64,000 nucleotides of DNA from Corallibacter vietnamensis (GCF_039537875.1 NZ_BAABBI010000001.1:434001-498000), one strand, 5' to 3'; positions 17,388 through 26,891 are shown, numbered from the stretch's first letter. Notes: generated from the letters alone by a model not told the origin. Made by a program: numbers and translations.

Positions 17388-18836
17388 ATGAGTAAGTATA
17401 CTGAAGACGATTTAAGAGAAGAATTAAAAACTAAAGAATACGAGTACGGTTTTTATACCGATATACAATCAGAAACATTTCCTGTTGGATTAAATGAAGA
17501 TATCGTTCGTGCCATTTCTAAAAAGAAAGAAGAACCTGAATGGATGACTGAATGGCGTTTGGAATCTTTTAGAATTTGGCAAGAAATGATAGAACCTGAC
17601 TGGGCAAACGTAAATTACGAAAAGCCAGATTTTCAAGCTATATCTTACTATTCTGCTCCAAACAGCAAACCAAAATATGACAGTTTAGACGAGGTTGACC
17701 CTGAATTATTAGACACGTTTAATAAACTTGGTATATCTCTAGACGAGCAAAAAAAGCTTGCAGGTGTTGCTATGGATGTCGTTGTCGACTCTGTATCTGT
17801 TGCTACAACATTCAAAAAGACATTAGCTGAAAAAGGCATTATTTTCTGTTCTATATCTGAAGCTATAAAAGAACACCCTGAACTTGTAAGAAAACACATT
17901 GGTACTGTTGTGCCACAAAAAGACAACTTTTACGCCGCATTAAACTCTGCCGTATTTAGTGATGGTAGTTTTTGTTACATCCCTAAAGGTGTAAAATGCC
18001 CAATGGAATTATCAACATACTTCCGTATTAACCAAGCAGGAACAGGACAATTTGAAAGAACCCTTGTTGTTGCTGACGAAGGTAGTTATGTAAGTTACCT
18101 AGAAGGCTGTACAGCACCAAGTCGTGATGAAAACCAATTACACGCCGCTGTTGTAGAGTTAATCGCTCTTGATGATGCCGAAATAAAATATTCTACAGTA
18201 CAAAACTGGTTCCCAGGAAATGCTGAAGGTAAAGGTGGTGTATACAACTTTGTAACCAAACGTGGTTTATGCGAGAAAAACGCTAAAATTTCTTGGACAC
18301 AAGTTGAAACAGGTTCAGCAGTAACTTGGAAATACCCAAGTTGTGTATTAAAAGGCGATAATTCAGTAGGTGAATTTTACTCCATTGCAGTAACTAATAA
18401 TTTTCAACAAGCTGATACCGGCACCAAAATGATTCATTTAGGTAAAAACACGAAATCGACCATTATTTCAAAAGGTATTTCGGCAGGAAAATCTCAAAAT
18501 AGTTACCGTGGTTTGGTTCAAATAAACTCAAGGGCTGAAAACGCTCGTAACTTTTCGCAGTGCGATAGTTTATTAATGGGTAATGAATGCGGAGCGCACA
18601 CATTTCCTTATATAGAAGCAAAAAATAAAACAGCACAAATAGAACACGAAGCTACGACTAGTAAAATTGGTGAAGACCAAATTTTTTACTGTAACCAACG
18701 TGGTATTGATACTGAAAAAGCCATTGCGTTAATTGTAAATGGGTTTAGTAAAGACGTGCTAAACAAACTCCCTATGGAGTTTGCTGTTGAAGCTCAAAAG
18801 CTTTTAGAAATAAGTTTAGAAGGTTCTGTAGGTTAG
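17388..18836 (+). CDS. sufB: Fe-S cluster assembly scaffold SufB
   Basis: A subunit of the SufBC2D scaffold on which Fe-S clusters are built. It has 482 residues, the usual length. SCVLKGDNSVGEFYSIA and NSYRGLVQI lie in the right-handed beta-helix core. The conserved cysteine for sulfur acceptance and cluster assembly is probably in FSQCDSLLMGNECGAHTFPY. It follows sufA and is separated from sufC by a lipoprotein gene. Confidence 0.97.
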   Translation: MSKYTEDDLREELKTKEYEYGFYTDIQSETFPVGLNEDIVRAISKKKEEPEWMTEWRLESFRIWQEMIEPDWANVNYEKPDFQAISYYSAPNSKPKYDSLDEVDPELLDTFNKLGISLDEQKKLAGVAMDVVVDSVSVATTFKKTLAEKGIIFCSISEAIKEHPELVRKHIGTVVPQKDNFYAALNSAVFSDGSFCYIPKGVKCPMELSTYFRINQAGTGQFERTLVVADEGSYVSYLEGCTAPSRDENQLHAAVVELIALDDAEIKYSTVQNWFPGNAEGKGGVYNFVTKRGLCEKNAKISWTQVETGSAVTWKYPSCVLKGDNSVGEFYSIAVTNNFQQADTGTKMIHLGKNTKSTIISKGISAGKSQNSYRGLVQINSRAENARNFSQCDSLLMGNECGAHTFPYIEAKNKTAQIEHEATTSKIGEDQIFYCNQRGIDTEKAIALIVNGFSKDVLNKLPMEFAVEAQKLLEISLEGSVG

Positions 18837-18906
18837 AAAGTAAACTTGTTTTGATTAAAAATATAAGTTGAATAAAATACCATTTTTACATTAATAAAAA
18901 CCAATT

Positions 18907-19335
18907 ATGAAAAAAACACTTGTATTACTTGTATTTGTTGCAGCATTATTTAGTTGTAAAAACGATTCAAAATCTGAAGTTGAAAATTCAGAAACAAAAA
19001 TTGAAATAGAAGCTAACGGAAAAACCGCAAAACAAAACGATGGCTTAACCCTTCTTAAAGGAGAGTTTGTCTATTATGCAGACGCAGCTGTTTTACAAAC
19101 ACACAGAGAAGTTTACGGTGTTGTTATCAATGAAAAAATGCATGAGTTAAACAACCAAGTAAAACAATATAAGCAAGAAGATACAGACATGGTTCCTGTA
19201 GAAATAAGAGCTGAAATTATAAACAAACCAGAAAATGAAGAAGGTTGGCCACACCGCGTTATAATAAAAGAAATTTTAAGCGTAGAAAAACCAGACCCAA
19301 ATAAAAACGACGTAGTAAAATTAGGATCAAAATAG
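18907..19335 (+). CDS. Lipoprotein inserted in the suf cluster, 142 aa
   Basis: A lipoprotein signal (MKKTLVLLVFVAALFSC, lipobox cysteine C17) is followed by a short acidic/lysine linker and a small beta-rich domain. No characterised family is recognised. It lies 70 nt after sufB, and its stop codon is immediately followed by the sufC ATG, so it is transcribed with suf. A direct role in cluster assembly is unlikely from its predicted location outside the cytoplasmic membrane. The insertion may be historical. Confidence 0.75.
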   Translation: MKKTLVLLVFVAALFSCKNDSKSEVENSETKIEIEANGKTAKQNDGLTLLKGEFVYYADAAVLQTHREVYGVVINEKMHELNNQVKQYKQEDTDMVPVEIRAEIINKPENEEGWPHRVIIKEILSVEKPDPNKNDVVKLGSK

Positions 19336-19336
19336 T

Positions 19337-20089
19337 ATGTTACAAATAAAAGATTTACACGCTAGTGTAGAAGAAAAAGATATTCTTAAAGGTATAAACC
19401 TAGAAGTAAAAGCAGGAGAAGTTCATGCCATAATGGGACCAAACGGTTCCGGGAAAAGTACACTAGCTTCTGTTATAGCAGGTAAAGAAGAATATGAGGT
19501 TGAAAAAGGAGAAATTATCCTTGATGGTGAAAACCTTGATGAGCTAGCAGCTGAAGAGCGTGCTCACAAAGGTATTTTCTTATCATTTCAATATCCTGTT
19601 GAAATACCTGGAGTTTCTGTAACAAATTTTATAAAAACAGCTATAAACGAAACTCGCAAATCTAAAGGCCTAGAAGATATGCCTGCCAATGAAATGCTTA
19701 AGATGATTCGTGAAAAATCTGAACTCCTTGAGATTGACCGCAAATTCTTATCACGCTCTTTAAATGAAGGGTTTTCTGGAGGAGAGAAAAAGCGTAATGA
19801 AATATTTCAAATGGCCATGCTTGAGCCTAAACTTGCTATTCTTGACGAAACCGATTCTGGTCTAGACATTGATGCACTTCGTATTGTTGCAAACGGTGTA
19901 AACAAGCTAAAAAGCAAAAACAATGCTGTAATTGTAATTACGCATTACCAACGTTTGCTTGACTATATAGTTCCTGACTACGTTCATGTACTTTACAAAG
20001 GAAAAATTGTAAAATCTGGGCCTAAAGAATTAGCTCACGAACTTGAAGAAAAAGGTTACGACTGGATTAAAGAAGAAGTTGGCGCATAA
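19337..20089 (+). CDS. sufC: Fe-S cluster assembly ATPase SufC
   Basis: The ABC-type ATPase of the SufBC2D scaffold. It has 250 residues with no membrane domain. Walker A is GPNGSGKST (34-42), the signature is LNEGFSGGEKKRNE, the Walker B aspartate/glutamate is in LAILDETDSGLDIDAL, and the H-loop is VITHYQRLL. FSGGEKKR and ETDSGLD are diagnostic of SufC among ABC ATPases. Start is directly after the lipoprotein stop. Confidence 0.97.
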   Translation: MLQIKDLHASVEEKDILKGINLEVKAGEVHAIMGPNGSGKSTLASVIAGKEEYEVEKGEIILDGENLDELAAEERAHKGIFLSFQYPVEIPGVSVTNFIKTAINETRKSKGLEDMPANEMLKMIREKSELLEIDRKFLSRSLNEGFSGGEKKRNEIFQMAMLEPKLAILDETDSGLDIDALRIVANGVNKLKSKNNAVIVITHYQRLLDYIVPDYVHVLYKGKIVKSGPKELAHELEEKGYDWIKEEVGA

Positions 20090-20146
20090 CGCCAGTAATC
20101 AGTTATTAGTAAACCCTACTAAAGCTGCAAACTGAAGATTTAAAAA

Positions 20147-21460
20147 ATGAATTTAAAAGATAAATTAGTTTCTTCATACATCGCATTCGAAGATCATTTA
20201 GATGATAACTCGCCATTGCATGATATAAGAAACCAAGCTATAAAAACATTTGAACAAAAAGGTTTCCCTAGCAAAAAAGAAGAAGCCTGGAAATACACAT
20301 CTTTAAATAGTGTATTAAAGCATGACTATAGCTTATTCCCAAAAAAGGAAAACTCTATCGAGTATAAAGACATAAAGCAATACTTAATTCATGATATAGA
20401 TTGTTATAAAATTATTTTTATAGACGGTAAATACTCGTCGCATTTATCTCAAACTACCCATGATGGAATTGATGTGTGCTTAATGTCTGCCGCTTTATCA
20501 AAACCTAAATATAGGTTAGTTATAGAAAACTACTTTAATAAAGCAGCTACTAGTGATAGTTTATCATCTTTAAATACAGCGTTTTCTTGCGAAGGTGCTT
20601 ACATTCATATTCCAAAAAACAAAGTTGTTGAAAAACCAATTCAAATTGTACATTTTTCAACAGGCAATGAAGCCGCTTTAATGTTACAACCACGTAACTT
20701 AGTTGTTGTTGACGAAAATTCTCATGTACAAATCATTGAACGTCATCAAAGCTTAACAGAAAACCCTGTTTTAACAAATTCTGTTACTGAAATTTTTACT
20801 GCAAAGCGTGCCATTGTAGATTACTACAAAATTCAAAACGATAAACAATCTGCGTCTTTAATAGATAATACGTTTATCAAGCAAAAACAAGAGAGTATTG
20901 CGTCTGTACACACATTTTCTTTTGGCGGAAAACTTACACGTAACAACTTAAATTTCTACCAAAACGGAGAGCGCATAGACTCAACGCTAAAAGGTGTTAC
21001 CATTATTGGAGATAAACAACATGTAGATCATAACACGCTAGTACATCATATTGAACCTAATTGCGAAAGTCATCAAGATTACAAAGGTATTTTTGGAGAT
21101 AATGCAACAGGTGTTTTTAATGGAAAAGTAATTGTTGAAAAAGAAGCTCAAAAAACCAATGCGTTTCAAGCTAACAATAACATATTAGTAAGCGATAAAG
21201 CTACAATAAACACAAAACCACAACTAGAGATTTTTGCTGATGACGTAAAATGCTCTCATGGCTGTACCATTGGACAAATAGATGAAAGTGCTATGTTTTA
21301 TATGCGTTCTAGAGGTATTCCAGAAAAAGAAGCGCGTGCGCTTTTAATGTATGCTTTTAGTAATAATGTATTAAGCTCTGTAAAAATACCTGAAATAAAA
21401 CAGCGTATCACAAAACTTATTGCTAAAAAATTAGGTGTTAACATCGGATTTGAACTGTAA
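20147..21460 (+). CDS. sufD: Fe-S cluster assembly protein SufD
   Basis: The SufB partner in the SufBC2D scaffold, needed for iron entry. It has 437 residues. The N-terminal helical part contains EEAWKYTSL. The beta-helix core includes QDYKGIFGDNATGVFNGKV, and the C-terminal DDVKCSHGCTIGQIDE, MFYMRSRGIPEKEARALL block is a hallmark of SufD. It lies 57 nt after sufC and 15 nt before sufS. Confidence 0.96.
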   Translation: MNLKDKLVSSYIAFEDHLDDNSPLHDIRNQAIKTFEQKGFPSKKEEAWKYTSLNSVLKHDYSLFPKKENSIEYKDIKQYLIHDIDCYKIIFIDGKYSSHLSQTTHDGIDVCLMSAALSKPKYRLVIENYFNKAATSDSLSSLNTAFSCEGAYIHIPKNKVVEKPIQIVHFSTGNEAALMLQPRNLVVVDENSHVQIIERHQSLTENPVLTNSVTEIFTAKRAIVDYYKIQNDKQSASLIDNTFIKQKQESIASVHTFSFGGKLTRNNLNFYQNGERIDSTLKGVTIIGDKQHVDHNTLVHHIEPNCESHQDYKGIFGDNATGVFNGKVIVEKEAQKTNAFQANNNILVSDKATINTKPQLEIFADDVKCSHGCTIGQIDESAMFYMRSRGIPEKEARALLMYAFSNNVLSSVKIPEIKQRITKLIAKKLGVNIGFEL

Positions 21461-21475
21461 AACTTAACGCAATTT

Positions 21476-22693
21476 ATGAGTCTTAATATAGAAAATATAC
21501 GAAAAGACTTCCCTATACTTAACAGACAAGTAAATGGAAAACCGTTAGTGTATTTTGATAACGCAGCTACTTCGCAAACACCACAACAGGTAATTGATTG
21601 TATCGTTGATTACTACAGTGGTTATAATGCTAATATACATAGAGGTGTTCATACGTTAAGTCAGGAAGCAACTGACAAATACGAAGAAGCTAGACTGAAA
21701 ATACAAGCGCATTTTAATGCAAAAAAGACTCATGAAATCATTTTCACCTCTGGTACCACACATGGTATTAATTTAATAGCTAATGGATTTTCTTCGTTAT
21801 TAAAAAAAGATGACGAAATTATTGTCTCTGCCCTGGAACACCACAGTAATATTGTGCCTTGGCAAATGTTGTGTGAACGCACAGGAGCAACACTAAAAGT
21901 CATTCCAATGAACCAAGATGGTGAGTTGGTTATGTCAGAATTTGACAAGCTATTATCTCAAAACACCAAATTGGTATTTGTTAATCATATTTCAAATGCT
22001 CTAGGAACCATTAACCCAATTGAGGCTATCATTGAAAAAGCGCATCAATTTGATGCTGCGGTTTTGGTTGATGGTGCTCAAGCGTGCCCACATATTAAAC
22101 CAGATGTTCAGGCTTTAGACGTTGATTTTTATGTCGCTTCAGCACATAAAATGTGTGGTCCAACAGGCGTTGGTATACTTTACGGAAAAGAAAAATGGTT
22201 AAACCTTTTACCTCCATATCAAGGTGGTGGCGAAATGATTGCTGAAGTTACTTTTGAAAGAACAACTTATGCCGATTTACCTCACAAATTCGAAGCAGGA
22301 ACACCTAATATTTGTGGAGGCATTGCTTTTGGAGCTGCAATTGATTATATGAATGCAATAGGTTTTGATGCCATTGCAAACTACGAGCATGAGTTACTTG
22401 AGTATGCTACTGAAAAGTTACTAGCTATCGATGGACTTAAAATTTACGGAACTTCTAAACATAAAACATCAGTTGTTTCTTTTAATTTAGAAGGAATTCA
22501 CCCTTATGATGTAGGAACCATTCTTGACAAATTAGGCATCGCTGTTCGTACAGGTCATCATTGTGCACAACCTATCATGGATTTCTTTAAAATTCCAGGA
22601 ACCGTTAGGGCTTCATTTGCATTTTATAACACTAAAGAAGAGATTGACGCTTTAGTAGCAGGTGTCAAAAAAGCACAAATGATGTTGTCTTAA
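21476..22693 (+). CDS. sufS: Cysteine desulfurase SufS
   Basis: A PLP enzyme that takes sulfur from cysteine as a persulfide and, with SufE, supplies it to SufB. It has 405 residues. The Schiff-base lysine is K225 in SAHKMCGPTG, the catalytic cysteine is C363 in RTGHHCAQP, and FTSGTTHGIN binds the PLP phosphate. The RTGHHCA form marks a class II (SufS-type) desulfurase. Its SufE partner is about 1 kb downstream, beyond a META-domain lipoprotein. Confidence 0.97.
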   Translation: MSLNIENIRKDFPILNRQVNGKPLVYFDNAATSQTPQQVIDCIVDYYSGYNANIHRGVHTLSQEATDKYEEARLKIQAHFNAKKTHEIIFTSGTTHGINLIANGFSSLLKKDDEIIVSALEHHSNIVPWQMLCERTGATLKVIPMNQDGELVMSEFDKLLSQNTKLVFVNHISNALGTINPIEAIIEKAHQFDAAVLVDGAQACPHIKPDVQALDVDFYVASAHKMCGPTGVGILYGKEKWLNLLPPYQGGGEMIAEVTFERTTYADLPHKFEAGTPNICGGIAFGAAIDYMNAIGFDAIANYEHELLEYATEKLLAIDGLKIYGTSKHKTSVVSFNLEGIHPYDVGTILDKLGIAVRTGHHCAQPIMDFFKIPGTVRASFAFYNTKEEIDALVAGVKKAQMMLS

Positions 22694-22748
22694 CAACTTT
22701 GGCTTCTTTTTTGTATTATTAAGTTAGTATTATAAAAATTAATCATGA

Positions 22749-22776
22749 AATACCTGTTAGTATAAATTCAGGTATT
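22749..22776. repeat. Inverted repeat upstream of the META lipoprotein
   Basis: AATACCTG (22749-22756) and CAGGTATT (22769-22776) form perfect 8-nt arms 12 nt apart, 25 nt before the ATG at 22801. No T-run follows, so it is not a plain terminator. It could be an operator or an mRNA hairpin. Confidence 0.4.
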
Positions 22777-22800
22777 CATTCTGAATTTAAAAAACGACAG

Positions 22801-23610
22801 ATGAAACTTATTATAATTTTATTAAATCTAGCTTTACTAAATGCCTGTGGCTCTGCAAAAACCGAGTCATCATTAAAGTCTAATGAAGAAAGAACCTCGT
22901 CAAATGAATCGCTTTCTGGAACCTACAAAATACATACATTAGGAAAAAACAACCAGATTGATGCTGATTTAACTATTCGTTTTGATGAAGAAAACCATAG
23001 AGTATCTGGCTTTTCTGGTTGCAACCAATTTTCAGGTTCTTATACTATTAGCAACAATATACTAACATTTGGTCCTTTAGTAACTACAAAAAGGTTTTGC
23101 AAAAGATTCATGGACATTGAGCAGGATATGCTTAAAAAACTGCAAGAAACAAATACGTTTTCATTACAAGGAGATACGCTAAAGCTATTAACCAAAGACA
23201 CATTGCTTATAGAAGCATCACTTGAGAAAACAAGTAATTCAATAGCACAAGACTCAAATCTTACTATAGAATATGTTGCCATATCTAGAGGTTATTATAA
23301 ATCTATCATTATAAATAAAAACACCCTAACTGTTCAAAATAGCAGGAATGAAACACCTGTATCAAGACCGTTGTCTGACAAAGAAATTTCTTCAATAGAA
23401 AAAGAGCTTGAATCTTTAGATTATAAAAACTTAAAGGATTTAGAAGCACCTTCAAAAGCGCACCAATATGATGGTGCAGCTGGAGCCTCACTAAAAGTAA
23501 CACTAAATGGTGAAACTCACCAAACACCTACGTTTGATGCTGGAAAACCAAATACAACTATAGAACCTCTTGTGGCTCAATTGTTATCATTATCAGAAAA
23601 GGTTGAATAG
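22801..23610 (+). CDS. META-domain lipoprotein
   Basis: A 269-residue lipoprotein (lipobox-like LLNACG, C16). Residues about 38-125 form a META/HslJ-type domain, with the characteristic FSGCNQFSGSY and the later LTFGPLVTTKRFC containing the paired cysteines. A second domain of about 115 residues follows and is not recognised. META domains occur in heat-shock and stress proteins of the outer envelope; their exact function is unclear. The gene lies between sufS and sufE, 107 nt after sufS. Confidence 0.85.
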   Translation: MKLIIILLNLALLNACGSAKTESSLKSNEERTSSNESLSGTYKIHTLGKNNQIDADLTIRFDEENHRVSGFSGCNQFSGSYTISNNILTFGPLVTTKRFCKRFMDIEQDMLKKLQETNTFSLQGDTLKLLTKDTLLIEASLEKTSNSIAQDSNLTIEYVAISRGYYKSIIINKNTLTVQNSRNETPVSRPLSDKEISSIEKELESLDYKNLKDLEAPSKAHQYDGAAGASLKVTLNGETHQTPTFDAGKPNTTIEPLVAQLLSLSEKVE

Positions 23611-23625
23611 AAATAGAACTATTCG

Positions 23626-23633
23626 TATTTTTG
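23626..23633 (+). promoter_or_regulatory. -7 box of sufE
   Basis: TATTTTTG, a perfect TAnnTTTG. Transcription would begin near 23638, so the in-frame TTG at 23631 cannot initiate and the GTG at 23649 is the likely start. Confidence 0.5.
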
Positions 23634-23648
23634 CATAAAAGAAAGACT

Positions 23649-24071
23649 GTGACAATACAAGAGATACAAAACGAGATTATAGACGAATTTTCAATGTTTG
23701 ATGATTGGGAAGAGCGTTACCAATACATGATAGATTTAGGTAAAACACTTCCGCTGATTGATGCTCAATACAAAACCGACGATTTTATTATAAAAGGTTG
23801 CCAAAGTAAAGTTTGGGTACATGCCAATTTAGATACAGACAAAGTTGTTTTTACCGCAGATAGTGATGCTATTATTACCAAAGGTATTATCGCTATTTTA
23901 ATTCGTGTATTCTCAAACCAACATCCAAAAGACATCATAGAAGCTAATACAGATTTTATTGATGAAATTGGACTAAAAGAACATTTATCACCTACTAGAG
24001 CTAATGGTTTAGTAAATATGATAAAACAATTAAAAATGTATGCAGTTGCATACCAAACTCAATTAAATTAA
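23649..24071 (+). CDS. sufE: Cysteine desulfuration protein SufE
   Basis: Accepts persulfide sulfur from SufS and delivers it to the SufBCD scaffold. It has 140 residues from a GTG start at 23649, giving the usual MTIQEIQNEII beginning. The longer frame from TTG at 23631 is ruled out by the promoter box that overlaps it. The catalytic cysteine is C51 in IIKGCQSKVWV. SufT follows after 1 nt. Confidence 0.95.
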   Translation: MTIQEIQNEIIDEFSMFDDWEERYQYMIDLGKTLPLIDAQYKTDDFIIKGCQSKVWVHANLDTDKVVFTADSDAIITKGIIAILIRVFSNQHPKDIIEANTDFIDEIGLKEHLSPTRANGLVNMIKQLKMYAVAYQTQLN

Positions 24072-24072
24072 T

Positions 24073-24396
24073 ATGGAAACCACAATAGATACAAACGCTT
24101 TGGGCGAAAAAATAGTAAAGGTTTTAAAAACTATTTTTGATCCTGAAATTCCTGTAGACATCTACGAATTAGGTTTAATTTATGACGTTTTTGTTAACGA
24201 AGATTATGATGTAAAAATCTTAATGACTTTAACAACGCCTAATTGTCCTGTTGCTGAAACATTGCCTTTAGAGGTTGAAGAAAAAGTAAAATCTTTAGAC
24301 GAAGTAAAATCTGCTGAAGTAGAAATTACTTTTGATCCGCCTTGGAGTCAAGATTTAATGAGCGAAGAAGCCAAGTTAGAACTTGGTATGCTTTAA
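24073..24396 (+). CDS. sufT: SufT / MIP18-family (DUF59) Fe-S maturation factor
   Basis: A small cytoplasmic protein helping Fe-S cluster maturation. It has 107 residues. DPEIPVDIYELGLIYDV is the family signature, and the conserved cysteine is C58 in LTTPNCPVAETLP. It is tightly linked to sufE (1-nt gap) and followed 15 nt later by an ABC exporter gene. Confidence 0.93.
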   Translation: METTIDTNALGEKIVKVLKTIFDPEIPVDIYELGLIYDVFVNEDYDVKILMTLTTPNCPVAETLPLEVEEKVKSLDEVKSAEVEITFDPPWSQDLMSEEAKLELGML

Positions 24397-24411
24397 TAAG
24401 GGTTTTTATAA

Positions 24412-26247
24412 ATGCCAAGACGTAAACCTACTTCATTAAAAGACGATAAAAAAACTAATCTTAAGTCGTCTTTTAATGCCCTTGTTTACATTCCTAGGTT
24501 TTTTAGAGAAATCTGGAACGTAAACAAAAAACTTTTTATACTTGCGGCCTTTTGCAGATTAATTGGCGCATTGCTTCCTGTTATTATTCTATGGGTTGGT
24601 AAGCTTATTATAGATGAAATTATCTTGCAAACCTCATTAGAAGTTACAGATTACACCCAACTTTGGACGTATGTTGCTGTAGAATTTACGCTAGTTATTT
24701 TATCAGATTTGGTAAGTCGTGCTATTTCACTAACCGATGGCTTACTTGGCGATGAATATAATATTGCAACCTCAGTTACTATTATAAAAAAGACCAATCA
24801 AATTAACATTAGCCTGTTAGAAGATGCCGATTTTTACGATAAGCTAGAACGTGCCAGAACGCAAACCACAGGTCGTGTTGGCCTTATGTCTAACGTGTTA
24901 GGACAAGCACAAAGCGCCATTTCTATTGCAACACTTGTGGCTGGTTTAGTTTATTTTGAACCGTATTTAATCATCTTGTTGGTATTGAGTATAATTCCGT
25001 CATTTATTAACGAAGTTCGCTTTAGTCAACAACAATATTCATTGGCTAGAAGCTGGACAGCAGAACGTAGAGAGTTGGATTACTTACGATTTATTGGTGC
25101 CAATGATAAAACAGCAAAAGAAATAAAGCTTTTTGGACTTACAGATTTTGTTGTAAATCGGTTTAAAAACCTTTCAGAAGAATACTATGAACTCAACAAA
25201 ACCCTTGCTATAAAACGTTCGGCTTTAGGTTTTGTGTTTAACGTTTTGGGTTCATTAAGTTATTATGGTGCTTATGTGTTTATCATTTATCGTGTGCTTT
25301 CTGGCGCTATTACACTAGGTGAACTTACGTTTCTTTCAGGGTCTTTCAATAGGCTTATGAAAAACCTTCAAGACTTCTTTTCAAAATTCACACGTATTTC
25401 TGAAAGTGCTTTATATCTTAAAGATTATTTTGATTTCGTTGATATTTCTGTAGCTTCAAAAACCAAAGAAGATGTTCCATTACCAAAACAAATTAAACAA
25501 GGATTTGAGTTTAAAGACGTGCACTTTTCATATCCAGGTTCTGAAGTTGAAATATTAAAAGGCATTTCGTTTACATTACAAGCTGGCGAAAAACTAGCGT
25601 TTGTCGGTCAAAATGGTGCAGGAAAAACCACATTAACCAAACTGTTATTACGTTTTTACGAACCAACTTCTGGAGAAATTTTATTAGATGGTATTAATAT
25701 AAATCGCTTTAATAAAGACGAATACCAAGAGTTTTTTGGAGTGATTTTTCAAGATTTCTTTAAGTATGAATTTACTGTAAAAGAAAACATTGCTATTGGT
25801 GATATTGACGAACTTGACAATCAAGAAAAAATTGAAAATGCTGCTGAATTAAGTTTAGCAAATGATGTGATTTCAGAGCTAAAACACGGTTACAACCAAC
25901 AATTAGGAAAACGTTTTGTAAACGGTATGGAACTTTCTGGTGGACAATGGCAAAAAGTAGCTTTAGCAAGAGCGTATATGAAAAATGCCGAAGTAATGAT
26001 TCTAGACGAACCTACATCAGCACTAGATGCCAAAGCTGAAAGTGATGTGTTCACAAGGTTTATTGGACTAACCGAAGGAAAAACAAGCATTATTATTTCG
26101 CATAGATTTAGTACAGTTAGACAAGCCGATAGAATTTTGGTTCTAGAAGAAGGTCGTGTTCTTGAAATAGGAACTCACGAAGCGTTGATGGCAAACAAAT
26201 CGTTATACGCTGAATTATTTACACTTCAGGCCGAAGGTTATCAATAG
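24412..26247 (+). CDS. ABC exporter half-transporter (fused permease-ATPase)
   Basis: A 611-residue protein with an N-terminal six-helix exporter domain (about 30-340) and a C-terminal ATPase. Walker A is GQNGAGKT (399-406), the signature is LSGGQ (508-512), the Walker B end is D532-E533 in ILDEPTSALD, and the H-loop is IIISHRFST. It probably works as a homodimer exporting a lipid, peptide or drug; the substrate cannot be told. Co-directional with the suf genes but without evidence of a shared function. Confidence 0.92.
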   Translation: MPRRKPTSLKDDKKTNLKSSFNALVYIPRFFREIWNVNKKLFILAAFCRLIGALLPVIILWVGKLIIDEIILQTSLEVTDYTQLWTYVAVEFTLVILSDLVSRAISLTDGLLGDEYNIATSVTIIKKTNQINISLLEDADFYDKLERARTQTTGRVGLMSNVLGQAQSAISIATLVAGLVYFEPYLIILLVLSIIPSFINEVRFSQQQYSLARSWTAERRELDYLRFIGANDKTAKEIKLFGLTDFVVNRFKNLSEEYYELNKTLAIKRSALGFVFNVLGSLSYYGAYVFIIYRVLSGAITLGELTFLSGSFNRLMKNLQDFFSKFTRISESALYLKDYFDFVDISVASKTKEDVPLPKQIKQGFEFKDVHFSYPGSEVEILKGISFTLQAGEKLAFVGQNGAGKTTLTKLLLRFYEPTSGEILLDGININRFNKDEYQEFFGVIFQDFFKYEFTVKENIAIGDIDELDNQEKIENAAELSLANDVISELKHGYNQQLGKRFVNGMELSGGQWQKVALARAYMKNAEVMILDEPTSALDAKAESDVFTRFIGLTEGKTSIIISHRFSTVRQADRILVLEEGRVLEIGTHEALMANKSLYAELFTLQAEGYQ

Positions 26248-26288
26248 CTTTCAACATATTAAACACTCGATTTTAGAGTAAAACAATT

Positions 26289-26296
26289 TATCTTTG
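26289..26296 (+). promoter_or_regulatory. -7 box of the DUF2480 gene, 4 nt from the ATG
   Basis: TATCTTTG, a perfect TAnnTTTG, ends 4 nt before the start codon at 26301. The transcript would be leaderless or nearly so. Confidence 0.45.
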
Positions 26297-26300
26297 TAGT

Positions 26301-26807
26301 ATGGCAGAAGACATTATAAACAGAGTCGCAAATAGTAAACTTATTACTATAGATTTGGAAGACTATTATCCAAAAGGGCAACGCGTGTTATTTGATATAA
26401 AAGACTGGTTGTTTCAAGAGCTTATTTTAAAAGAATCTGATTTTAGAGCTTTTGTTAAGGAGCACGATTGGTCACAATACCAAGATGCTTATTTAGCATT
26501 AACCTGTTCGGTAGATGCGATAATTCCATCTTGGGCGTATTTACTTATTACATCGCATGTTTCGGCTTATGCCAAAAAAATTGTAGTTGGTGATTTGGTG
26601 ACTTTAGAAACAGCAATTTACCAAGATATCATATCGCAATTAGATGTTTCAGACTATTCTGAAAAACCTCTTATTATAAAAGGATGTGCCAACAAACCTA
26701 TCCCTGAATCTGCTTACACCTTGCTTATTTCAAAGTTACAACCTATAGCAAAATCTATTATGTATGGTGAAGCTTGTTCTACAGTACCTTTGTACAAGAA
26801 AAAATAG
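26301..26807 (+). CDS. DUF2480 family protein
   Basis: A 168-residue cytoplasmic protein of a family restricted mainly to Bacteroidota. Features visible: LITIDLEDYYPKGQRVLFDIKDWLFQ near the N-terminus, a central AIIPSWAYLLITSHV segment, and a C-terminal VIKGC-like IIKGCANKPIPESAYTLL ending in CSTVPLYKKK. The conserved cysteines (for example in IIKGC and GEACSTVP) may be functional. Frequent linkage to suf genes in this phylum suggests, but does not show, an Fe-S connection. Confidence 0.8.
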   Translation: MAEDIINRVANSKLITIDLEDYYPKGQRVLFDIKDWLFQELILKESDFRAFVKEHDWSQYQDAYLALTCSVDAIIPSWAYLLITSHVSAYAKKIVVGDLVTLETAIYQDIISQLDVSDYSEKPLIIKGCANKPIPESAYTLLISKLQPIAKSIMYGEACSTVPLYKKK

Positions 26808-26820
26808 CTTTTAAAAAAAT

Positions 26821-26850
26821 TTGCTACATTTATAGTAAGACCTATATTTG
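26821..26850 (+). promoter_or_regulatory. Promoter of the DUF3078 gene
   Basis: TTG (26821-26823), a 19-nt spacer, then a perfect -7 box TATATTTG (26843-26850). One of the clearest Bacteroidota promoters in the window, with a leader of about 38 nt. Confidence 0.7.
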
Positions 26851-26891
26851 CAGGCTTTTAAAAAATTAATCAATTAATTAAAACATTAAAA

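Noticed and set aside
24412..26247. ABC exporter as part of Fe-S cluster export (Atm1-like)
   Set aside because: Position after sufT is suggestive, but I see no Atm1-specific residues and the exporter family is too broad to support this.
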